Shown here: positions 1 through 4,922 of the stretch, piece by piece
Position numbering within the stretch: the stretch's first letter is position 1
Layout: each line of letters begins with the position of its first letter
Assembly (NCBI GenBank): GCA_002400895.1
Contig: NVRO01000053.1
Coordinates: 904 to 6,989, forward strand
Length of the DNA: 6,086 bases
Source of the DNA: Planctomycetota bacterium
GTDB lineage: Bacteria > Planctomycetota > UBA1135
Reading direction: 5' to 3'
Notes under the pieces: generated by a model
Databases searched by the model: none
The model's input: the letters and a program-made list of their open reading frames with translations, nothing else
Told to the model about the DNA's origin: nothing
Position numbers and translations under genes: made by a program

Positions 1-318
1 AAGCACCAGGGGATCGTCGGGAATTCCGTCTTCGTCGTTGTCGAGATATTGGGCGATTACCGAAGCCATGTGAAAGAACTTGGTTTTTGAGACCTTGGTT
101 GAGCCGACGCAGTGAACTCCGAAAACTCTGATATATCGATAGTTGGCGCGATTGCCGAAAATGGTGTCGAAAACCACCGGTGGTGAGGCGGTGGAAAAGT
201 TGGGTAGGGCAGCAGTCTCGGCCCTGGCCTTGACGCAAGAAGTCATACCGAGCGCGAGTAGCAAGCCACCCCCAAGAATGCTGTAAATGGCAAGCGATGA
301 TGGGATGTTAAGGCGCAT
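1..318 (-). CDS. Exported protein of unknown function, N-terminal part only (runs off left edge)
   Basis: An open frame of 106 codons reads from an ATG at 318 down to base 1 with no stop, so the C-terminus lies outside the window. An in-frame TGA four codons upstream of the ATG fixes this as the first possible ATG. The N-terminus is an export signal: a basic start (MRLN), a hydrophobic stretch with ILGGGLLLALG at about residues 15-24, then either a weak lipobox-like MTSC (Cys28) or a type I cleavage site after ARA (residues 31-33). The mature part contains an acidic DNDEDGIPDD segment at residues 93-102, which resembles Ca-binding DxDxDG loops (EF-hand or thrombospondin type 3 style). I do not recognise the family and assign no function. 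The start codon is only 19 bases from the chosen start of the divergent carbonic-anhydrase-like gene, so its promoter must lie inside that gene. The Shine-Dalgarno is weak (AGG a few bases upstream). Confidence 0.75.
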   Translation of the reverse strand, partial: MRLNIPSSLAIYSILGGGLLLALGMTSCVKARAETAALPNFSTASPPVVFDTIFGNRANYRYIRVFGVHCVGSTKVSKTKFFHMASVIAQYLDNDEDGIPDDPLVL

Positions 319-337
319 ATACCTAGAATATCAGGAA

Positions 338-712
338 ATGGCTACGCCCGACACCTCGCAGTCCTTTGCTACCGCAGTCAATTGCATGGATGGCCGCGTC
401 CAGATCCCGGTGATGATCTTTACCAGGGCCCGCTTCGGAGTGGACTTCGTGGACATGATTACCGAGGCCGGTGCGGTGGCGGATATCAATGATGGAGTTC
501 GTCTGCACGTGCGCATTTCAGTTGAAGCGCATGGCTCCAGGGGAATCGTGGTTGCCGCCCATTCCGATTGCGCCGGAAATCCAATCTCCGATCAGGAGCA
601 ACAGAGTCAGTGCCTGGCGGCGGCGCGGCTATTGCAGTCGGATTGGCCGGAGTTGGAAGTTATTCCGGTCTGGGTTCCGGTTGGTGGGGATCTGGAAATA
701 CTGAATCCTTGA
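338..712 (+). CDS. Short beta-carbonic-anhydrase-like zinc protein
   Basis: This 124-residue protein has the two signature blocks of beta-class carbonic anhydrases. The first is CMDGR (Cys16, Asp18, Arg20), matching the family C-x-D-x-R block that gives a zinc cysteine and the Asp-Arg dyad. The second is HSDC (His75, Cys78), matching the H-x-x-C zinc ligands. A full zinc site is therefore present, which would fit hydration of CO2 to bicarbonate. The protein is much shorter than usual beta enzymes (about 200 residues or more) and belongs with short carbonic-anhydrase-like proteins whose activity I cannot confirm. No signal peptide is seen, so it is probably cytoplasmic. The start is uncertain. 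ATG 338 leaves 15 residues before the zinc Cys, as I expect for such proteins, and avoids overlap with the divergent gene. ATGs at 287 and 305 are alternatives (141 and 135 residues). AGGAA at 333-337 touches the ATG, which is too close for a good Shine-Dalgarno. The gene converges on the sulfatase with 5 bases between stops. Confidence 0.8.
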   Translation: MATPDTSQSFATAVNCMDGRVQIPVMIFTRARFGVDFVDMITEAGAVADINDGVRLHVRISVEAHGSRGIVVAAHSDCAGNPISDQEQQSQCLAAARLLQSDWPELEVIPVWVPVGGDLEILNP

Positions 713-717
713 AAGGG

Positions 718-2010
718 TCACTCCGGCAGCAATGCTAGCAGTTCTTCCAGGACTTCAGGATTACTGCTTGACTGATCCCGCCGTTCTCCGGGGTCACGGT
801 GCAGGTCAAACAGCAGTGGCACCTTGCCCTGGTGAGGGACCACCCCGGTTTGTGAATTGGTCTTGACCAACAGTTTCCACCCGCCCCGGCGTACCCCGTG
901 GATTTCATTCCCCGGTCCGTTGATAAGTAACACTCGCTCGTCCTCCCAGCGATTACCTTGAAGTAAGGGCAATAAGCTCCTTCCGTCCAGGGCCAAGCCG
1001 GTTTCCGGCGAAGCGGAAAGTTCCAGGGCGGTCGGTAACAAATCCAAAGTCGAGCTCAACTCCCGACAGATTCCGCCGGGCTCAATGGTGCCGGGCCACC
1101 AGGCAATTGCGGGGACGCGGTGCCCGCCTTCCCATGAAGAGCCCTTGCCATCCATTAGAGGTCCCGACGAGCCACCATTTTCTCCCTTGATAATCCACGG
1201 CCCATTGTCCGAGGTGAACAGGAACAGGGTGTTTTTTGCCAATCCCAGTTCTTTCAGGGTGTCGCTGATGGCGCCGGCACTCCAGTCGATTTCCTCGATG
1301 ACATCCCCGTAGGTCCCGCGCGGGGAGTTGCCGGCAAACTCCCTGCCCGGGTGGAGGGGGATATGCGGCATGGCATAGGGAACATAGAGGAAGAATGGGC
1401 GCTCCTGATTGCGGCGAATGAAGTCGATGGCGTGCTCGGTATAGCGTCTGGTCAAGGTGCTTTGGTCGGGGGAGCGCTCGACCACAGATTCATTCGAGTA
1501 GAGAGGAATTTCGGGATAATCGGTTCCCGGTCGGCCGGCCAACATGTCATTGCTGTAGGGGAGGCCGAAATATTCGTCAAAACCGTGGTCCAGCGGTAAA
1601 ACTCCGGGATGGTCGCCGAGGTGCCATTTACCGAAGATGGCAGTGGCATAGCCGCGTTGCCTGAGGGCTTCGGCAACGGTGGTTTCACTTGCTGCCAGCC
1701 CCTTCTCGTTGCCGGGAAACAACACCCAACCAAAACCGGAATGATGTGGGTAGCGCCCGGTCAGCAAGCCATAGCGGCTGGCGCTGCAAGCTGGGGAGGC
1801 CGAATGGAAATCGGTGAAGCGCATGCCTTGTTGCGCCAGGCGGTCGAGCCGCGGGGTTCGTATCACCGGGTTGCCATAGCATCCGAGGTCGCCCCAACCA
1901 AGGTCATCGGCGAACAGCACCACGATATTGGGTAATTTTGTTTTCTGGTCCCCGGACAGTATCGAGCAGGCGCCAATGGCAAGAGCGGACAGAAGCAGGA
2001 GGAATCGCAT
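718..2010 (-). CDS. Sulfatase (formylglycine-dependent, S1 type), predicted lipoprotein
   Basis: A 430-residue sulfatase of the alkaline-phosphatase superfamily, hydrolysing sulfate esters on polysaccharides or other organic sulfates; the substrate cannot be read from sequence. The N-terminus MRFLLLLSALAIGAC is a lipoprotein signal with a lipobox (IGA before Cys15), so the mature enzyme should sit on a membrane facing the periplasm or outside. Family landmarks in order: FADDLGWGD with metal-binding Asp35 and Asp36; SPACSASRYGLLTGRYP, where Cys75 is the residue converted to formylglycine; GKWHLG with Lys128 and His130; MPHIPL with His216; TSDNGPW with Asp268 and Asn269; and GKGSSWEGG with Lys289. 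All expected catalytic and metal residues are present. The core is C-S-A-S-R, with Ala where Pro is usual. Start 2010 was preferred over ATG 2049, which would add 13 residues in front of the signal peptide and lacks a ribosome site. No maturase gene is nearby. Divergent from the dehydrogenase gene and convergent with the carbonic-anhydrase-like gene. Confidence 0.93.
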   Translation of the reverse strand: MRFLLLLSALAIGACSILSGDQKTKLPNIVVLFADDLGWGDLGCYGNPVIRTPRLDRLAQQGMRFTDFHSASPACSASRYGLLTGRYPHHSGFGWVLFPGNEKGLAASETTVAEALRQRGYATAIFGKWHLGDHPGVLPLDHGFDEYFGLPYSNDMLAGRPGTDYPEIPLYSNESVVERSPDQSTLTRRYTEHAIDFIRRNQERPFFLYVPYAMPHIPLHPGREFAGNSPRGTYGDVIEEIDWSAGAISDTLKELGLAKNTLFLFTSDNGPWIIKGENGGSSGPLMDGKGSSWEGGHRVPAIAWWPGTIEPGGICRELSSTLDLLPTALELSASPETGLALDGRSLLPLLQGNRWEDERVLLINGPGNEIHGVRRGGWKLLVKTNSQTGVVPHQGKVPLLFDLHRDPGERRDQSSSNPEVLEELLALLPE

Positions 2011-2014
2011 CGGT

Positions 2015-2031
2015 GCAGGATAATGTCCTGC
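2015..2031. repeat. Perfect 6-bp inverted repeat between divergent genes (possible operator)
   Basis: GCAGGA at 2015-2020 and TCCTGC at 2026-2031 form a perfect inverted repeat with a 5-base spacer, TAATG. It lies 5 to 21 bases upstream of the sulfatase start (2010), inside the short divergent region shared with the dehydrogenase gene. This position would suit a repressor site or a leader hairpin for the sulfatase mRNA. The repeat is short and could be chance. Confidence 0.3.
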
Positions 2032-2050
2032 TTTAGTTGAGTGAGTCATT

Positions 2051-2056
2051 TACAAT
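2051..2056 (+). promoter_or_regulatory. Possible -10 element for the dehydrogenase gene
   Basis: TACAAT differs from the sigma-70 -10 consensus TATAAT at one base. It lies 25 bases upstream of ATG 2082 and would place transcription start near 2063. I see no convincing -35 hexamer at 16-18 bases upstream. If real, it excludes the upstream TTG 2037 and ATG 2055 as starts and supports 2082. Confidence 0.25.
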
Positions 2057-2081
2057 GCCCGACTTGGAAATACCTCCCACA

Positions 2082-3158
2082 ATGAGCAAAACCCACAAAA
2101 TAGCAGTGTTGGCCGGTGACGGCATCGGCCCCGAAGTTGTCCGTGAAGGTCTGCGCGTACTGAAAGCCGCAGGTGAGCGCTGGAACTTCTCATACCAGTT
2201 GACCGAATACCCCTACGGTACCGAGCATTGGTTGGCGACCGGTGGTGAAAACGGCGGTGAGATATTTCCCGACTCCGCATTTTCGGAAGCTCAACAGCAC
2301 GACGCATTGTTGCTCGGCGCCATTGGCGATCCGCGTGCCCCGGTCGGTTTGATTGAGCGCGGGGTAATCGGCAAGCTGCGTTGGGAAGGTGGTCTTTACA
2401 TCAACCTGCGACCCATCAAGTTGTACGACGAGCGTTGGTGTCCGCTCAAGGACAAGTCTCCCGAGCAGGTCGACATGGTGATTGTGCGTGAGAATACCGA
2501 AGATGTCTACGTGTTCCCGCCCGAGTTCGAGGACAAGGGGGGGGCCGATGAAATTGCCTCGCAGCCGATGCGCTATACCCGTGCCGGCACCGAGCGGGTA
2601 ATCCGCTATGCCTTCGAGTTGGCGATGACTCGACCGCGCAAGGAACTGTTGTTGATCGACAAAGCCAACGCAATCCGCGCGCAGGATATTTATACCCGGG
2701 TGTTTGCAGAAGTCGCCAAGGAGTACCCCGAGGTCAAGACCGACCATGCCTACATTGATGCCGCATGCATGTGGATGATCAAGAATCCGGAATGGTTCGA
2801 TGTTGCCGTGACCACCAACCTGTTCGGTGACATCATCACCGACCTTGGTGCGATGGTGCAAGGTGGTATGGGCGTGGCCGCATCCGGCAACATCAATCCC
2901 GGCAAGTTCTCCCTGTTCGAGCCGATTCACGGTTCGATGCCCAAGGCTACCGGTAAGAACACCGCCAACCCGATTGCAACGGTAAATGCAGTGGCGATGA
3001 TGCTGGAGCATCTCGGTGAGTCTGAAGCTGCCGCCGCGGTCGAAGGCGCGGTTGGCGACCTTCTGCGTTCCGACAAGGTCAAGGGGCTGAAGGCCGGTCT
3101 CCATTCCACCAGCGAGTGGGGCGACATGGTGTTGGAGCAGCTGAGCGTGATTGCCTGA
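2082..3158 (+). CDS. leuB: 3-isopropylmalate dehydrogenase-type enzyme (isocitrate/isopropylmalate dehydrogenase family)
   Basis: A 358-residue cytoplasmic beta-decarboxylating dehydrogenase. The best assignment is LeuB, which oxidises and decarboxylates 3-isopropylmalate to 2-oxoisocaproate in leucine synthesis. The N-terminus [15 protein letters not shown] is typical of the family. Substrate and metal residues are in place: Arg100 (GKLRWE), Arg110 (INLRP), Arg136 and Tyr143 (VRENTEDVY), Lys194 (IDKAN), Asp226 (IDAACMWM), and Asp250 and Asp254 ([11 protein letters not shown]). The adenosine-binding loop [18 protein letters not shown] carries Lys288-Ala289 where Thermus LeuB has Asp-Ile and E. 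coli NADP isocitrate dehydrogenase has Lys-Tyr, so coenzyme choice is unclear. Tartrate/D-malate dehydrogenases are close relatives and cannot be excluded. No other leu genes are in the window. Start 2082 fits family N-termini and has GGAAA about 11 bases upstream; TTG 2037 and ATG 2055 are in-frame alternatives. Length is normal for LeuB. Confidence 0.85.
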   Translation: MSKTHKIAVLAGDGIGPEVVREGLRVLKAAGERWNFSYQLTEYPYGTEHWLATGGENGGEIFPDSAFSEAQQHDALLLGAIGDPRAPVGLIERGVIGKLRWEGGLYINLRPIKLYDERWCPLKDKSPEQVDMVIVRENTEDVYVFPPEFEDKGGADEIASQPMRYTRAGTERVIRYAFELAMTRPRKELLLIDKANAIRAQDIYTRVFAEVAKEYPEVKTDHAYIDAACMWMIKNPEWFDVAVTTNLFGDIITDLGAMVQGGMGVAASGNINPGKFSLFEPIHGSMPKATGKNTANPIATVNAVAMMLEHLGESEAAAAVEGAVGDLLRSDKVKGLKAGLHSTSEWGDMVLEQLSVIA

Positions 3159-3173
3159 ACAGCCCTGGCCCCC

Positions 3174-3216
3174 TTGTGCGGAATGCCCTGGATTCTGCTA
3201 CTGAATCACCGCACAA
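3174..3216. terminator. Nested inverted repeats between convergent genes (possible bidirectional terminator)
   Basis: TTGTGCGG (3174-3181) is a perfect inverted match to CCGCACAA (3209-3216). Nested inside, GATTC (3191-3195) matches GAATC (3203-3207) around a 7-base loop that holds the propeller gene's stop codon. The structure lies just past the dehydrogenase stop (3158) and at the 3' end of the convergent propeller gene, so it could end transcription from both sides. Neither strand shows a T-tract after it, so it is not a classical intrinsic terminator. Confidence 0.35.
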
Positions 3217-4607
3217 CGTGGAGCGGTGGGAGCGGGAGTGCCTTTAATATCGACGATGCCCTGGGTAAACAGATTGAATCCGCTGGGCGCATTAGCCGGA
3301 ATTGTCCACGTCCTGCTGTAGCTGCCATTGCCACTCCATCCGACCAAACGCGGTGCGCTGCCGAGTTGCAAATCAATGCCGGAGTAAGTGCCCGCGGAGT
3401 CTTCGAATGAGACGAATAGGGCTACCACTCCTGTTCCACTGACTTGCACGGTCAAGGTGTCGCCAACGTTGGGAGTGGAATCATCAACTGTAATCAATCC
3501 CTGGTAGGCGCCGCCCGGAACCAGTGTTGGCAAGTTGTCAAACACCATCACTTCTTCCGAACCCTGGCAGGTGACATAGACTTTTCCATCACAAAATGCG
3601 GCGTCATTCGGCATCATGTAGCCAAGGCCGGTACTTGCGGTCTGGAACGCGACGAGTTCAACCCAGTTGAGCAGGTCGATGAAAGTTACCCAACCATAGG
3701 CAAGATCACAGGCGACCAGCAAACTGCCATCGGCAGACAGCGCAATGCCGTGGGCACCGGCACCGTTTTGTAAGCGCATGGTGCGCAAGATTTCGCCGTT
3801 AGCCGACAGCTGATACAAGCGACCATCAAGATCCATTCCGGACATCAACAAGGTGCCATCAGCAAGTTCCACGACATCGTTGCCGCTTGGGAAAATGTTA
3901 TTTCCATCGTTTACCGCCAGCTTGTGGGACCAGGAAACCAGGGCCGCGCCATTTGCAAAGGCGCTGATTCCTGCTTCCGCCCCGGTCCAACTTGGGGTGA
4001 AGGCAGTGGTCGGTACGATGATTTCGTTGCCGCTTGCCAGTGGGCGACCCAGGCTTTTCCAACCGAGGTTGAAGGAAGCAGCGGGGTCATGAGTCCAGGT
4101 GGTGGTGTCGATGGCGTGGACGTCGCCGGAACCGTCCACCGTGGTAATCATCAGGCCAGGTCCGCCGGCAGCAATTCCGAACGGGTAACAACTGCCCATC
4201 ATGAACGGATCGGGAAGTTGCACCACGGCGATTGGATTGCCGCTCGCCAGGTCCCAGACTGAAACGGTGCCATCACTGGAGTTGGTGACCGCGCCGGTGC
4301 TCAAGCCGGAGCTGTTCGGTCCCGCCAGCAGGGCAATGTCTTCCGGGTAGTTGCCAACCGTGATGGTGCGCACCACGCTATCGGTGAGGGTGTCAATTTC
4401 GGCAATGACATTGTTACTACCACTGAAGTCGCCGCATACCGCCACATATAGGCGGTGGTTGGTTTCATCTGCGGCGAGACCGAAGGCCTTTGCCGAGTTG
4501 CCGTTACCGAGTCCGCTGAGCGAGACATGGTGAGAGAATGATTGCGCTTGCAGTGATGCTGCGCCGAGAAAAACCGCCATCAAAGCGGTTACACAAAAGC
4601 GTTTCAT
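3198..4607 (-). CDS. Secreted seven-bladed beta-propeller protein under B12 riboswitch control; candidate cobalamin-binding protein
   Basis: A 469-residue exported protein. MKRFCVTALMAVFLGAASLQA is a signal peptide with probable type I cleavage after Ala21; the Cys at position 5 is not in a lipobox. Residues about 40-358 form repeated beta-strand units of the YVTN/YncE type, with RLYVAVCGD and IAEIDTLTDSVVRTITVG (50-84), DGTVSVWDLASGNPIAVVQLP (112-132), DGTLLMSGM and LYQLSANGEILRTMRL (250-279), DGSLLVACD and VTFIDLLNWVELVAF (293-321), and GKVYVTCQG and VMVFDNLP (341-360). I count about seven units. Residues about 372-469 are a separate beta-rich domain, possibly Ig-like, starting at VDDSTPNVGDTLTVQVSG. 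A cobalamin riboswitch lies directly upstream, and GGAGGAG (complement of 4613-4619) is a strong ribosome site five bases before the ATG. The riboswitch implies a role in B12 capture or use. BtuG of Bacteroides is a B12-binding surface beta-propeller, so a BtuG-like role is inferred, not shown. No btuB, btuF or btuCD is in the window. An unrelated B12-responsive secreted protein remains possible. Confidence 0.9.
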   Translation of the reverse strand: MKRFCVTALMAVFLGAASLQAQSFSHHVSLSGLGNGNSAKAFGLAADETNHRLYVAVCGDFSGSNNVIAEIDTLTDSVVRTITVGNYPEDIALLAGPNSSGLSTGAVTNSSDGTVSVWDLASGNPIAVVQLPDPFMMGSCYPFGIAAGGPGLMITTVDGSGDVHAIDTTTWTHDPAASFNLGWKSLGRPLASGNEIIVPTTAFTPSWTGAEAGISAFANGAALVSWSHKLAVNDGNNIFPSGNDVVELADGTLLMSGMDLDGRLYQLSANGEILRTMRLQNGAGAHGIALSADGSLLVACDLAYGWVTFIDLLNWVELVAFQTASTGLGYMMPNDAAFCDGKVYVTCQGSEEVMVFDNLPTLVPGGAYQGLITVDDSTPNVGDTLTVQVSGTGVVALFVSFEDSAGTYSGIDLQLGSAPRLVGWSGNGSYSRTWTIPANAPSGFNLFTQGIVDIKGTPAPTAPRCAVIQ

Positions 4608-4612
4608 GCTAA

Positions 4613-4634
4613 CTCCTCCGGGGGTTCCGCCCGG
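4613..4634 (-). promoter_or_regulatory. Expression platform: hairpin overlapping the Shine-Dalgarno of the propeller gene
   Basis: On the minus strand CCGGG (4634-4630) and CCCGG (4622-4618) form a 5-bp stem with loop CGGAACC (4629-4623). The 3' arm overlaps the first two bases of the ribosome site GGAGGAG (4619-4613), so folding would block translation start. The loop is complementary to GGTCCG in the aptamer (complement of 4777-4772): six pairs with one bulged A. A loop-loop (kissing) contact between the aptamer and the regulatory hairpin is the known switching mechanism of cobalamin riboswitches. Bound B12 should stabilise the hairpin and turn translation off. Confidence 0.7.
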
Positions 4635-4653
4635 TATTTGGCATGGGGGTGAG

Positions 4654-4841
4654 TAGCCTTGCCTTGTGTGAGGTTTTCCGGCTTGCGCTTCTTTCTACGG
4701 TCACCCTTCCCGGGTGTTCTGCATGCAGCAGACACCCAGTGGTGTTGTGACTTTCGTAACGCTTACGGCGGCGGACCCGCGGAGGATTTGCACCTCGCTT
4801 CCCGTCTCACAAGTACTTCGGGCTGTGAATGAACACGGCTA
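4654..4841 (-). ncRNA. Cobalamin (vitamin B12) riboswitch aptamer
   Basis: Read on the minus strand, this leader has the conserved blocks of the cobalamin riboswitch in order. They are GGGAAGC (4803-4797); GGTGCAAATCC (4794-4784), enclosed by GAGG/CCTC pairing; GCGGGTCCGCCGCCGTAA (4780-4763); CCACTGG (about 4743-4737); GGGAAGG (about 4713-4707); and the B12-box-like AGCCGGAAAACCTCAC (4683-4668). A closing stem can form between TAGCC (4841-4837) and GGCTA (4658-4654), giving 188 nt, a normal aptamer length. CTTGTGAG (4813-4806) can also pair with CTCACACAAG (4672-4663). The variable arm GGGTGT/ACACCC at 4737-4712 forms a strong hairpin within the fold. It lies in the 5' leader of the propeller gene, the only gene it can plausibly control. 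Exact ends are uncertain. No promoter upstream of the aptamer could be assigned. Confidence 0.92.
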
Positions 4842-4907
4842 TCTTAACAGTCGGTATTTTTACCACGCTAGTATTTTGAGAACGACTCTGAAATCTTGGC
4901 GGGAGCT

Positions 4908-4913
4908 TACAAT
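4908..4913 (+). promoter_or_regulatory. Possible -10 element for iadA
   Basis: TACAAT, one mismatch from TATAAT, lies in an AT-rich stretch directly before iadA. A transcript starting about 7 bases downstream would begin at or next to the TTG/ATG starts (4920/4923), giving a leaderless or nearly leaderless mRNA. This fits the lack of a ribosome site at normal distance; the only purine run, GGGAG at 4901-4905, is 17 bases from the ATG. I see no good -35 at correct spacing. Confidence 0.3.
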
Positions 4914-4922
4914 TAATATTTG

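Noticed and set aside
1609..1935. Plus-strand open frame (108 codons) inside the sulfatase gene
   Set aside because: It is antisense to the conserved catalytic core of the sulfatase; a shadow frame.
2190..3104. A 304-codon open frame on the minus strand, opposite the dehydrogenase gene
   Set aside because: It lies wholly antisense to a clearly conserved enzyme, shows no recognisable motif, and is explained by GC-biased codon positions of the plus-strand gene.
3444..3773. Plus-strand open frame (109 codons) inside the propeller gene
   Set aside because: It is antisense to the strand repeats of the propeller protein, with no ribosome site or motif.
4702..4737. Alternative hairpins CACCC/GGGTG and GGGTGT/ACACCC, first read as an attenuator or terminator upstream of iadA
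   Set aside because: On the minus strand the same bases form an arm of the cobalamin riboswitch, and no T-tract follows on either strand.
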